A DNA stretch of 46,568 nt from Streptomyces sp. SID10853. GTDB lineage: Bacteria > Actinomycetota > Actinomycetes > Streptomycetales > Streptomycetaceae. Shown in pieces: positions 32,722-40,822 of the stretch; positions within the stretch are counted from its first letter, which is position 1; each line of letters starts with the position of its first letter. The position numbers were made by a program, and so were the translations under genes. Where the stretch lies: positions 1 to 46,568 of the forward strand of contig NZ_JAAGLN010000026.1 in NCBI RefSeq assembly GCF_010548145.1. The letters are read 5' to 3'. The notes beneath the pieces were generated by a model that did no database searches, was not told where the DNA came from, and was given only the letters and a program-made list of their open reading frames with translations.

Positions 32722-33537
32722 ATGCAACGAGAAAGGCAGCAAGTGGTAGACAACCCCTTCACAACGCATGCAGAACTTTTCGATCTGCGTGGGAAGCGCG
32801 CGCTCGTCACCGGTGGCACCAGAGGCATCGGGATGATGATCGCGCGTGGCCTTCTCCAGGCGGGTGTCCGCGTGGTCATCAGCTCACGCAACGCAGAAGC
32901 GTGTGCTCTGGCGCAGGAACAGCTGTCCAAATTCGGTGAGGTGCGGGCCATCCCCGCCGACCTGTCCCGCCACGACGAGTGCCGGCGACTGTCCGACCTC
33001 GTCATCGCCGACTCGGAGCGTCTCGACATCCTCGTCAACAACGCGGGCGCCATGTGGGACGAGCCGCTGGCGACGTTCCCAGACGCGGCCTGGGACACAG
33101 TCGTCGACCTCAACCTGAAGTCGCCGTTCTGGCTGGTCCAGGCGCTGCTTCCCGCGCTTCGCAGGACGGGCACCGTCGACGATCCCGCGCGGATCATCAA
33201 CATCGGCAGCATCGCCGCCATTCACATCCCCCAGCGGCCCAACTACTCGTACTCCAGCAGCAAGGCCGCACTGCATCAACTCACCAGAGTGCTCGCCAAG
33301 GAACTAGGACCGCAGCACGTCACCGTGAACGCCGTGGCGCCGGGACCGTTCCCGTCGGCGATGATGGCTGCAACCCTCGATGAGTTGGGCGAGGCGATCG
33401 CAGCGTCGGCCCCACTACGCCGGATCGGCCGCGACGACGACATGGCGGGTGTCGCCGTGTTCCTCGCCAGCCGGGCAGGCGCGTACCTGACGGGCGCCGT
33501 GATCCCCGTCGACGGCGGCATCGCCACAACCGCGTAG
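32722..33537 (+). CDS. Short-chain dehydrogenase/reductase
   Basis: A 271-residue SDR of the classical family, most like RhlG-type beta-ketoacyl reductases. The cofactor motif GTRGIG is at about 33-38, NNAG near 96-99, the catalytic Ser within INIGSIAAIH near 155 and the YSSSK catalytic pair near 171-175. The C-terminus has the usual GAVIPVDGG. ATG at 32722 has AGGAG with eight-base spacing. It is intact and lies between two IS5-type remnants, so may have been carried by a composite element. It likely reduces a ketone with NADPH; substrate unknown. Control by the XRE regulator upstream is possible. Confidence 0.9.
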   Translation: MQRERQQVVDNPFTTHAELFDLRGKRALVTGGTRGIGMMIARGLLQAGVRVVISSRNAEACALAQEQLSKFGEVRAIPADLSRHDECRRLSDLVIADSERLDILVNNAGAMWDEPLATFPDAAWDTVVDLNLKSPFWLVQALLPALRRTGTVDDPARIINIGSIAAIHIPQRPNYSYSSSKAALHQLTRVLAKELGPQHVTVNAVAPGPFPSAMMAATLDELGEAIAASAPLRRIGRDDDMAGVAVFLASRAGAYLTGAVIPVDGGIATTA

Positions 33538-33554
33538 GCCGCCTAGGTGCTGTC

Positions 33555-33868
33555 CGGCGGAGCATGTGTCCTTCCGAGCAGTCGCTCGTTTGTCGGGGCG
33601 TCGGTCAGGAGGGACCTGACGAATCGCGAGTGGTCGATACTGGAGGCGCATCTGCCTCCACCGGGTGGCGAGGGTGGCCGGTGAAACGACCACCACACCG
33701 TGATCAACGCAAAGGTGTGTCGGATCCGGACTGGCGTCCCACGGCATGACCTGCAAGAACGCGGCCCGACCTGCAAGATCCACCTTGCTGGCCCATGCGG
33801 CTGCCGCCCCATGGCCCTCCTGCTCACGCCTGGCCAGTGGGGCGACGCAGAGGCAGAGAAGGCGGCCA
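33555..33868 (+). pseudogene. IS5-family transposase remnant 2
   Basis: Segments SVRRDLTNREWSILEAHLPP and PPGGEGGR match the N-terminus of IS5-type transposases, followed by NDHHTVINAKVCRIRTGVP in another frame, and CKIHLAGPCGCRPMALLLTP with GQWGDAEAEKAA. The frames differ and the middle is deleted. The sequence at about 33546-33566 (GTGCTGTCCGGCGGAGCATG) resembles an IS5 terminus, but no matching right end was seen. The remnant directly abuts the stop codon of the next leftward gene. Confidence 0.72.
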
Positions 33869-33870
33869 GA

Positions 33871-34560
33871 TCAACAGCTGACCGTGCGCAGAAAGTGATC
33901 GGCGTCTTCCGGCTCGCCCAGTCGGCCTGTCTCCAGCCAGGAACCGTCGGCGAAGCGGATCCGGAAGGTGGCGTACCCACGCGGCTGGCCCGCCTCGCCC
34001 TCGATACGGGCCTGGTCGAGGGGGAATTCCATGACGCTCCGGAAGTCGTCGGCCTTGGTCGGGGACAGCCGCCGGCGGGGGGACGCTGCCACGCAGATGC
34101 GGTCATGGGCCAGCATGACCAGGCGCTTGGGGTTGGGCGAGTGGCCGTACCAGCGCAACAGCAGTTGGCCGGCGGTCAGGTTCCAGTCTCCGTCGAAGAC
34201 GCCGTTGGTCGGGTCCTGCTCTCGGTCGTTCTCAGGGGAGCGGTCACGGCTGGAACGCCGTGTGTCGGACGGAGTTGACGGCGGTTCGGAACGGCGGCCG
34301 CGTCTCTGTCCCGACAGCAGTTGCTCCAGCGTGCGGCCGAGTTTGTCGATCAGCATCATCGGCACGATCACGAAGAAGAACACAACGGCCCCGGCGTACA
34401 ACAGCCAATGGTGGCGCGGTTTCAGACGTCCCTTGCCTGCTGCACGGTGAACGTCCTTGGGCGGTGCGGGAATGGGCTTGTGGATCTCGCACCAGACCAG
34501 GGCGACGGGTTCCTCGCCCAGGATCTTCCGGGCCCGCCGCTGCACCTTGCGCTTCGCCAT
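33871..34560 (-). CDS. Single-span membrane protein of unknown function
   Basis: A 229-residue protein. The N-terminus is strongly basic (MAKRKVQRRARK), a hydrophobic helix spans about residues 53-72, followed by a charged disordered stretch (RRGRRSEPPSTPSDTRRSSR). The C-terminal hundred residues (WNLTAGQLLLRWYGHSP, then RICVAASPRRRLSP, FRIRFADGSWLETGR) have the strand pattern of a PH-like domain. I cannot assign a function. The last residues (FLRTVSC) end exactly at the boundary with IS remnant 2, so the native C-terminus may be altered. Confidence 0.7.
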   Translation of the reverse strand: MAKRKVQRRARKILGEEPVALVWCEIHKPIPAPPKDVHRAAGKGRLKPRHHWLLYAGAVVFFFVIVPMMLIDKLGRTLEQLLSGQRRGRRSEPPSTPSDTRRSSRDRSPENDREQDPTNGVFDGDWNLTAGQLLLRWYGHSPNPKRLVMLAHDRICVAASPRRRLSPTKADDFRSVMEFPLDQARIEGEAGQPRGYATFRIRFADGSWLETGRLGEPEDADHFLRTVSC

Positions 34561-34933
34561 GCCGAAGATCTTAGTGCTGCTCCGCAGGGCTTCTTGCAGG
34601 GTTGTTGCTCAGAGTCCGGCTTCCGACACACCTGGGGCTGCGCCCCTGGCTCGCCGTCCCCGAGAATCCGCCACCGCTCCCCCGCCGGCCCGGGAATCGG
34701 TCCGCTCGCCCGGCCCGGCCCCGGCCGCCGAGTACCTCCCCTCCCCCGCCCACGTCCATGCCCGCGCCCCGATCCGAGCGGCAGTCTCCCCCCTTCGTAT
34801 CGGACCGCTCAGCACAGTCCAGCCTTTTCACCAGGAACCGCCCCCCGCCGATGCAGCGTCCACTCCTGAGACAAGGGGCGCTCGAAGGCAAGAAGCGTCC
34901 AAGGCCGTCCAGGGTGCGCAGGGGGGCAGCAGG
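34561..34933. other. GC-rich non-coding stretch
   Basis: About 370 bases of CCGGCC-rich sequence between two divergent genes. Several frames are open because of composition only, none with a domain-like sequence. Promoters for both neighbours should lie here, but none could be picked out with confidence. Confidence 0.4.
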
Positions 34934-35326
34934 GTGGTTGCGTTGTTGCTACTGGCAGGTCTCACCGCGCTCGGGTTCGGCACTCATGAGGCCGTGGTCC
35001 AGTACCGCCTCGGACGCGAGGGTATCCGCGTCCAGGGCCTGGTGGTCCGTCACCGCGTGAACTTCGGGAAGGACGGCCCTGTCCACTTCGCGATAGTCGA
35101 ATTCGTCGATGTGCAGGGCAGTCGGCATACGTTCCAGTCCGGGTCATCCGGAGTCAGGGGGCTTCCCGTGGGCGGCGGGGTCCCGGTGCGCTACCTTCCC
35201 GGCAACGCCCCCAAGAGCGCGCGAATCGACCTCGCCAGGAGGCGTGTCAAGGATGTCGCGTTCTCTCTCGCGCTCGGCACTCTGTTCTCCGCCATCGGAA
35301 TCTGGATGCTCGCCGGCGGCCGTTGA
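34934..35326 (+). CDS. DUF3592 domain membrane protein
   Basis: A protein of about 130 residues. Hydrophobic segments at each end (VVALLLLAGLTALGFG at the start, VAFSLALGTLFSAIGIWMLAGG at the end) flank a beta domain with GLVVRHRVNFGKDGPVHFAIVEF, split around the usual DUF3592 motif, and GGGVPVRYLPGNAPKSARI. The PVRYLPxNP-like element is diagnostic for DUF3592. GTG at 34934 follows a G-rich Shine-Dalgarno at seven bases. The frame is open much further upstream, but that part has no family character. Function unknown. Confidence 0.75.
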   Translation: MVALLLLAGLTALGFGTHEAVVQYRLGREGIRVQGLVVRHRVNFGKDGPVHFAIVEFVDVQGSRHTFQSGSSGVRGLPVGGGVPVRYLPGNAPKSARIDLARRRVKDVAFSLALGTLFSAIGIWMLAGGR

Positions 35327-35436
35327 GCCGGTTCCTCGGAGCGGGCGTTCGCCACCCTGCGGCCGCACCCTCGACGGCGAGAGCAATGCCTTCGCGCGCC
35401 TCAGGTCCCGCAAGCGCGCCCCGCCCAGCGGCGCGG

Positions 35437-35468
35437 ACAGCCGGACAGGCCAGACAGCCGGACAGGCC
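35437..35468. repeat. 15-bp direct repeat
   Basis: ACAGCCGGACAGGCC occurs at 35437-35451 and again at 35454-35468, 17 bases apart, in the promoter region of the alpha-galactosidase gene. It may be a by-product of slippage or a binding site for a tandem regulator. Confidence 0.7.
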
Positions 35469-35506
35469 GGATCACGGCTCCGTTCCCAGGTCCGCCAAGA
35501 TGACTG

Positions 35507-35540
35507 TTTGTGCAAGAAACTCGATGGCATCTTGCACAAA
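35507..35540. promoter_or_regulatory. Inverted-repeat operator candidate of the alpha-galactosidase gene
   Basis: TTTGTGCAAGA (35507-35517) and TCTTGCACAAA (35530-35540) form a perfect 11-bp inverted repeat with a 12-base spacer, ending 53 bases before the start codon. The TGCAAG/CTTGCA half-sites recall those bound by sugar-responsive LacI-family repressors in Streptomyces (MalR-type). Which protein binds is unknown. It could also fold as a hairpin if transcribed, but lacks a U-tract. Confidence 0.6.
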
Positions 35541-35593
35541 TGAACTTACAGAGGCACGGTGTTGGCCATCGCGCCGTCACTGAGGCGCGCTCG

Positions 35594-37831
35594 ATGACGG
35601 GAGACGCCTTGTCCGCGAGAACGACCCCGATCCCTGCATCCCTGCGACGGAGCCTGTACGCCCTGACGGCGGCCACCGCACTCGCCCTCGGCGGGCTCGC
35701 AGGTCCGTCCGCCGCGGCGGCGGGCACCCCCGTTCCCGCACAGAGCGCGGGAACCACCGGCGCTTCGGGGAGCACCTACCCGAACCTTGCCCCGACCCCG
35801 CCCATGGGCTGGAACAACTGGTCCTACTACGGCTGTGACATCGACGAAACCACCGTCCTGTCCAACGCCCGCGCCCTGGTCTCCTCCGGTCTCGCCGCGA
35901 AGGGCTACGACACGGTCACCACCGACGACTGCTGGATGACACACAGCAGGAACGCCGACGGCGACCTGGTCCCCGACCCCGACCGCTTCCCGCACGGCAT
36001 GGCCTACGTCGGCCGGCAACTGCACGCGATGGGGCTGAAGTTCGGTATCTACGAGGACGCAGGTACCTCCACCTGCGGCGGATACCCCGGCTCGTACGGT
36101 CACATCAAGCAGGACGCCGACCTCTTCGCCAAGTGGCGCGTCGACTATCTGAAGCTCGACGGCTGCAACGTGCCCGAGAGTACCGGCCGGACACCCGACG
36201 AGGTCTACCACTCGCTCTACAGCGACATGAGCACCGCTCTCCTGCAGACCGGCAGGCCCATCACCTTCTCCGTCTCAGCCCCCGCGTACTTCGAGGGCGA
36301 GAAGGACTGGCACGACGTCATCGGCTGGTCGGCCCAGGTGGGCAATCTGTGGCGGGAGGGCGCCGACATCGCGATGGAACCGGCATCGGCCAGTTCCAAG
36401 TGGTCTTCGATCAAGTACAACTACGGCTACAACGTGCCGCTCGCCGACCTGCAGAGCCCCGGCCGCTGGAACGACCCGGACTTCCTGCTCGCGGGCCAGT
36501 CGCGGCTGACCGGCGACGAGATCCGCAGCCAGATGTCCCTGTGGTCGGTGATGGCCGCACCACTGATCTCCAGTACCGACCTCACCAAGGCGTCCACTGA
36601 CGCCCTGTCCGTTCTCGGTAACCGTGACGTCATCGCGGTCGACCAGGATCCGACAGGTCTGCAGGGCCGCATCGTCCAGCAGGGCGACGGCTACGACGTG
36701 CTGTCGAAGAAGCTCCGCGGCGGCGACAGGGCCGTGGCACTCTTCAACTCGTCGGACCAGGCGCGGACCATCACGACCACGGCGGCCAAGGCCGGGCTCC
36801 CGAAGGGCTCCTCCTATCTGCTGAAGGACCTCTGGTCGAAGCGGACCACACAGTCCACGGGCACCATCGCGGCGAATGTCCCCGCCCACGGCACCGTCCT
36901 GTACCGGATACATGCCGGGCAGGCGCACAAGGTGCCGCCGGCCACCGCGATCACCTGGAAGCGGACGGGGGGCGAGGGGACGTCCTCGACCTGGCAGGTC
37001 AGTCTGGCCGACCACGGCCCCGGGGCGCTGTCCGCGACCGCACTCGAAGTCGACGTGCCGCAGGGCTGGTCGGTCAGCCCGTCGAAGGCACGGCTCGGCC
37101 GTATCGCCCCCGGCCGCTCGGCCGCAGCGGACTTCACGGTGAAGGGCCCGGAGGCGAAGCCGGGAACGACGACCGTCACGCTGAGCGCGACCGCCCGGTA
37201 CCGGGCGGGATCCGCAGGCGAGTCCCGTACGACAGGACAGGGTTCCGTCGTGTCGGTCGTGCCCTATCCCGCTCTGGCCGACGCTTTCAACAATGTCGGT
37301 GTCAGCAGCGAGGACGCCCCGCCGGCGGACGGCAACTACACGCTGGGCAATTTCGACGGCGACGGTGACAGCTACTCCGCCCAGGCGCTGGCCGGCGCGG
37401 GTGTGACACCGGGAGGCACGGTCACCAAGGACGGCGTCAGCTGGGAGTTCCCGAAGGCAGCCCCCGGCGCACCGGACAACGTGACCGCAGCGGGTCAGGT
37501 GGTCAACATGGCGGGCAGCGGGACGAAGCTCTGGTTCCTGGGCGCCGAGGCAGGTTCCGCAGAGGGCAAGGTGACCGTCACGTACACCGACGGCACCACC
37601 AGCAGCGGCGACCTCGGGCTGCCCAACTGGTGCTGCACGGCGGGCACCGAGTACGGCGCCACGACGGTCGCCACGACCGATCACCGCAACACACCGCAGG
37701 GGCCCGCCAACTTCGGCGGCGGCTACAAGCTGTTCGGGAACTCCGTACCGCTCGACGCGGGCAAGACCATCCGCACGGTGACGCTCCCGGACGAGGACGC
37801 CCTGCACATCTTCGCCATCACGGCACAGTAG
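35594..37831 (+). CDS. Secreted GH27 alpha-galactosidase
   Basis: A 745-residue exported enzyme. A Sec signal peptide covers about residues 1-43 (hydrophobic LYALTAATALALGGLAG, then AAAA). The GH27 barrel follows: TPPMGWNNWSYYGCD, DDCW, and DYLKLDGC with nucleophile Asp189. The acid/base is probably Asp258 in WREGADIAMEP, and RWNDPDFL follows near 294. A beta-sandwich then caps the catalytic unit, a NEW3-like domain spans about 455-560, and a C-terminal module (about 570-745) resembles carbohydrate-binding domains fused to many Streptomyces glycosidases. It releases terminal alpha-galactose from raffinose-type sugars or galactomannans. ATG 35594 is preferred over upstream in-frame starts, which would spoil the signal peptide. 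Confidence 0.92.
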   Translation: MTGDALSARTTPIPASLRRSLYALTAATALALGGLAGPSAAAAGTPVPAQSAGTTGASGSTYPNLAPTPPMGWNNWSYYGCDIDETTVLSNARALVSSGLAAKGYDTVTTDDCWMTHSRNADGDLVPDPDRFPHGMAYVGRQLHAMGLKFGIYEDAGTSTCGGYPGSYGHIKQDADLFAKWRVDYLKLDGCNVPESTGRTPDEVYHSLYSDMSTALLQTGRPITFSVSAPAYFEGEKDWHDVIGWSAQVGNLWREGADIAMEPASASSKWSSIKYNYGYNVPLADLQSPGRWNDPDFLLAGQSRLTGDEIRSQMSLWSVMAAPLISSTDLTKASTDALSVLGNRDVIAVDQDPTGLQGRIVQQGDGYDVLSKKLRGGDRAVALFNSSDQARTITTTAAKAGLPKGSSYLLKDLWSKRTTQSTGTIAANVPAHGTVLYRIHAGQAHKVPPATAITWKRTGGEGTSSTWQVSLADHGPGALSATALEVDVPQGWSVSPSKARLGRIAPGRSAAADFTVKGPEAKPGTTTVTLSATARYRAGSAGESRTTGQGSVVSVVPYPALADAFNNVGVSSEDAPPADGNYTLGNFDGDGDSYSAQALAGAGVTPGGTVTKDGVSWEFPKAAPGAPDNVTAAGQVVNMAGSGTKLWFLGAEAGSAEGKVTVTYTDGTTSSGDLGLPNWCCTAGTEYGATTVATTDHRNTPQGPANFGGGYKLFGNSVPLDAGKTIRTVTLPDEDALHIFAITAQ

Positions 37832-37845
37832 GCAGATCAGCGAGA

Positions 37846-37877
37846 CGCCCGGCTGGGGTTGCCCAGTCGGGCGTTTT
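37846..37877 (+). terminator. Rho-independent terminator of the alpha-galactosidase gene
   Basis: CGCCCGGCTGGG (37846-37857) and CCCAGTCGGGCG (37862-37873) form a 12-bp stem with one G-U pair and a GTTG loop, followed by TTTT. It begins 14 bases after the stop codon. Confidence 0.88.
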
Positions 37878-38083
37878 GCGTTCCATGGCCGTCGAGTCCG
37901 GCGGGTCCGGCCGCGTCTGTGTCGACGCCGACGCCGGCCGCGGCGGGCCGGCCTTTGCTGACGCTGATCCGGCGAGCCGAGGACGTCCACGTCGTCCCGC
38001 GCACCGGCCGGCCGACGGAGCCCGCCCCGGCAGCCTCTCGCGAATCAACACGGCCGACCCCGTGCACACCCCTTGCCAGCACC

Positions 38084-38138
38084 AGATAGTACGTGTTCGG
38101 ATTATCTCTGTCGGGTGACGCACCGCCAGTGCATCACC
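38084..38138. promoter_or_regulatory. Operator candidates upstream of the nicotinate operon
   Basis: Two inverted repeats precede nicX. The first is AGATA (38084-38088) with TATCT (38103-38107). The second and better one is GGTGACGCAC (38114-38123), CGCCA spacer, GTGCATCACC (38129-38138), with a single mismatch. They lie 140-195 bases before the start codon, in a 400-base gap that otherwise holds only the terminator of the previous gene. Either may bind a nicotinate- or 6-hydroxynicotinate-responsive regulator, which is not encoded in the window. Confidence 0.5.
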
Positions 38139-38277
38139 GCAGTTCAGCGCGTTTTCGTTGGGCCAGGGGCGGCCGTCCTGCATGCCAGGTGCGAGCCGTT
38201 CCGTACGTAACCGCCGCGCTGGAGCGGCCGACGTTCCCGACTGCCAGACGCATCCTCACGCCCGGGAGGGTTCTCTC

Positions 38278-39312
38278 GTGTTCGATCTCTCGTCCGTCGA
38301 TCTGCTCGACGCGTTCACCCGTGAACTTCAGCTCTGCAAACTCACGTCCACCGAGCATGTCGTCGTCCTCTCCGAGCCGGGCAGCCGGGGTGATTACGTC
38401 GCGGCCGCGTTCGGGGCGGCCAAGGCGTGCGGTGCCCATGTCATCGCGGCCACCGTGCCCGGTGGCACCCCCGCGCCCATGCCCAGCACGCACACCGGTG
38501 CCGGCCCCGGTCTGACGTCCGTACTCAACGACACGACGGCCCAGGAGCTGCTCAAGTCCGCCGATCTCGTGGTCGACCTGACCCGCGAAGGCTTCATCCA
38601 CGCCCCCGTACAGCAGGAGATCCTCAAGGCCGGTACCCGCATCATCTTCGTCTGCGACGCGCCCGACGTCCTGATCCGCAACCTCCCGAAGGAGGAGGAC
38701 AAGGCGCAGGTGCTGCAAGGAGTCGACCTGCTGAAGCGGTCGTCCGTCATGCGTGTCACGTCCAAGGCCGGCACCGATCTCACCGTCCGGCTCAGCGGCT
38801 CCCACCCCGAGTTCCAGTGCGGCTTCGCCGACGACCCGGGCCGCTGGGACCACTGGCCCAGCACGATGGTGCTGTGCTGGCCCGAGATCTCCGACGGCCG
38901 GATCGTGCTCGCGGAGGGCGACATCCTCCTGCCGTTCAAGGAGTACGTCCGCACCCCCGTCACCCTGGAGATCTCCGGCGGCCACATCGAGAAGGTCACC
39001 GGCGGCGCCGAGGCCGAGCTGCTCAACACCTTCTTCGACGACGCACGGGACGAGTGGGCGCGCAGCCTCTCCCACATGGGATGGGGCCTGATGCGCACGG
39101 CCGACTGGTTCGCCACCGCCATGTACGGCAAGGACGAGCTGATGGGCATGGACGCCCGGGCCTTCGCGGGCAACTTCCTGTGGTCCACCGGCCCGCACCC
39201 GGTTCTGGGGCGCGAGTCCTACGCGCACCTCGACATCGCGATGCGCGGCTGCTCCGTCTCGGTCGACGGTACGGACACCGTCGTGAACGGCAAGCTCGCC
39301 GGCGACGAGTGA
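38278..39312 (+). CDS. nicX: NicX-like 2,5-dihydroxypyridine 5,6-dioxygenase
   Basis: A 344-residue protein of the group related to M29 aminopeptidases that includes NicX, the iron enzyme that opens the ring of 2,5-dihydroxypyridine to N-formylmaleamate. NicX-like landmarks are SKAGTDL near 161, DDPGRWDHWPS near 183-193, EGDILLPFKEY near 215, SHMGWGLMRTADW near 263-277 and MDARAFAGNFLWSTGP near 290-305. GTG at 38278 follows GGGAGGG. It is the first gene of the operon with a NicC-like monooxygenase and a molybdenum hydroxylase, which supports the assignment over a peptidase role. Cytoplasmic. Confidence 0.85.
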   Translation: MFDLSSVDLLDAFTRELQLCKLTSTEHVVVLSEPGSRGDYVAAAFGAAKACGAHVIAATVPGGTPAPMPSTHTGAGPGLTSVLNDTTAQELLKSADLVVDLTREGFIHAPVQQEILKAGTRIIFVCDAPDVLIRNLPKEEDKAQVLQGVDLLKRSSVMRVTSKAGTDLTVRLSGSHPEFQCGFADDPGRWDHWPSTMVLCWPEISDGRIVLAEGDILLPFKEYVRTPVTLEISGGHIEKVTGGAEAELLNTFFDDARDEWARSLSHMGWGLMRTADWFATAMYGKDELMGMDARAFAGNFLWSTGPHPVLGRESYAHLDIAMRGCSVSVDGTDTVVNGKLAGDE

Positions 39313-39394
39313 GGCGACCACTGCGGCGACCAGCACGGCGACCAGCAAGCGGCGGTCACCTGCCGTCACCCGTTCAACGTCTTGGAGGAAGTCA

Positions 39395-40663
39395 GTGGCG
39401 TCCAGCCAGTCGTACGAAGTCATCGTCGCCGGAGGCGGCCTCGGGGGTCTGACCGCCGCGCTGGCCCTGCGCCACCGCGGCCTGCGGGTCACCGTCCTCG
39501 AACAGGCGGCCCGGCTGGGTGAGGTCGGCGCGGGCATCCAGACCGCACCCAACGCCAGCCGGATCCTGCTCGGACTCGGCCTGCGCCGCCAGTTGGAGGC
39601 CATCCGCACCGAGCCGCTCGACCAGGTGAGGCGACGGTGGAAGGACGGCAGCATCGTCGGTCTCACGCCCCTCGGCCAGTTCTGCAAGGACCGGTTCAAC
39701 GCCCCCTACTGGCACTACCACCGGGCCGATCTGCACCGGGTACTCATGGACGCCTGTCTGGACCCCGCGGGTCCGGGGCCGGTCGTGGAGATCCACACCG
39801 CGAGCCGGGTCGTCGAGGCCGACCGTACGGACCCCGCGCGTCCCGTGGCTGTCACCGAGGACGGCCGGCGGTACGCGTGCGATGTCCTGATCGGCGCCGA
39901 CGGCGTCCGGTCGCGAGTACGCGAGCTGATGGACGTCCCCGACACCCTGCAGTTCTCCGGCGAGATGGCGTTCCGCGCCCTGATCCCCGGTGACCTGATC
40001 GCCGCCGACCCGTCCACGCGCTGGCTGGTGGACCGCTACCAGAGCACCATCTGGTACGGCCCGGACCGGCATCTCGTCCACTACATGATCCGCGGCGGCG
40101 AGTATCTGAACATCGTCGCGTGTGTGCCGTGCACCGACGAGGTCGCCGAGAAGTGGGCCGTGTCCGCCACCGCACAGGACCTGGTGGCCGCGTTCCCCGG
40201 CTGGGACGACCGGGTCCCGGCCATGCTGTCCAAGGCCAAGGAGGACGTCACCTGCTTCGCCCTCTACCACCGCCGCCGTGACCCGGTGTGGATGGACGGC
40301 CGGGTGGCCCTGCTCGGCGATGCCTGCCACGCCATGCTCCCCTACCAGGCGCAGGGCGCCTCCCAGGCGATGGAGGACGCGGCGGTACTCGCCGAAGAAC
40401 TGGGCTCCGTCACCCGCTCAGGGATCGACGGTGCGCTGCGCCGTTACGTCGACCGGCGCGCCAAGCACGCCGGGATGGTGCAGGACGCCTCTCTGCGGAA
40501 CAAGACCTTCTACCACTTCCCCGACGGGCCCGACCAGCAGGCCAGGGACGCCAAGCTCAGGAATTTCAGCGGGGAGTCCGACCTGTCCTACGACTGGCTG
40601 TGGAGCGGCACCCCGCTCAGCGACCCCGATCTGGGGGCGTTCTCCTACCAGTTCGCCCGCTGA
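39395..40663 (+). CDS. nicC: NicC-like FAD monooxygenase (6-hydroxynicotinate 3-monooxygenase)
   Basis: A 422-residue group A flavoprotein monooxygenase. The dinucleotide fold GGGLGG is at 13-18, the DG motif GADG at 167-170 and the FAD ribityl motif LLGDACH at 306-312. The overall pattern (EVGAGIQTAPNASRILLGLG; YWHYHRADLH) fits 6-hydroxynicotinate 3-monooxygenase and salicylate hydroxylases. Placement next to nicX favours decarboxylative hydroxylation of 6-hydroxynicotinate to 2,5-dihydroxypyridine with NADH and oxygen. GTG at 39395 follows GGAGGAA. Salicylate hydroxylase cannot be excluded from sequence alone. Confidence 0.83.
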   Translation: MASSQSYEVIVAGGGLGGLTAALALRHRGLRVTVLEQAARLGEVGAGIQTAPNASRILLGLGLRRQLEAIRTEPLDQVRRRWKDGSIVGLTPLGQFCKDRFNAPYWHYHRADLHRVLMDACLDPAGPGPVVEIHTASRVVEADRTDPARPVAVTEDGRRYACDVLIGADGVRSRVRELMDVPDTLQFSGEMAFRALIPGDLIAADPSTRWLVDRYQSTIWYGPDRHLVHYMIRGGEYLNIVACVPCTDEVAEKWAVSATAQDLVAAFPGWDDRVPAMLSKAKEDVTCFALYHRRRDPVWMDGRVALLGDACHAMLPYQAQGASQAMEDAAVLAEELGSVTRSGIDGALRRYVDRRAKHAGMVQDASLRNKTFYHFPDGPDQQARDAKLRNFSGESDLSYDWLWSGTPLSDPDLGAFSYQFAR

Positions 40664-40822
40664 CCCCGCGCGCAGCCACTCGCCGCCACTCCTTCGCCAC
40701 TTCTCCACTCTCCAACAGGCAGCCACGAACGAACACAGGAGCACTCGATGCCCCCGCCGGGCCAGGCCCGGTGTCCGCGATGGTGCGGGACGTCCCCCGT
40801 GAACACCCACCATGGAGCGAAC

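Noticed and set aside
35540..35593. Upstream ATG for the alpha-galactosidase, which would add a rare TTA codon (bldA-type control)
   Set aside because: It has no ribosome-binding site, lies at the edge of the inverted repeat and would place extra residues before an otherwise normal signal peptide.
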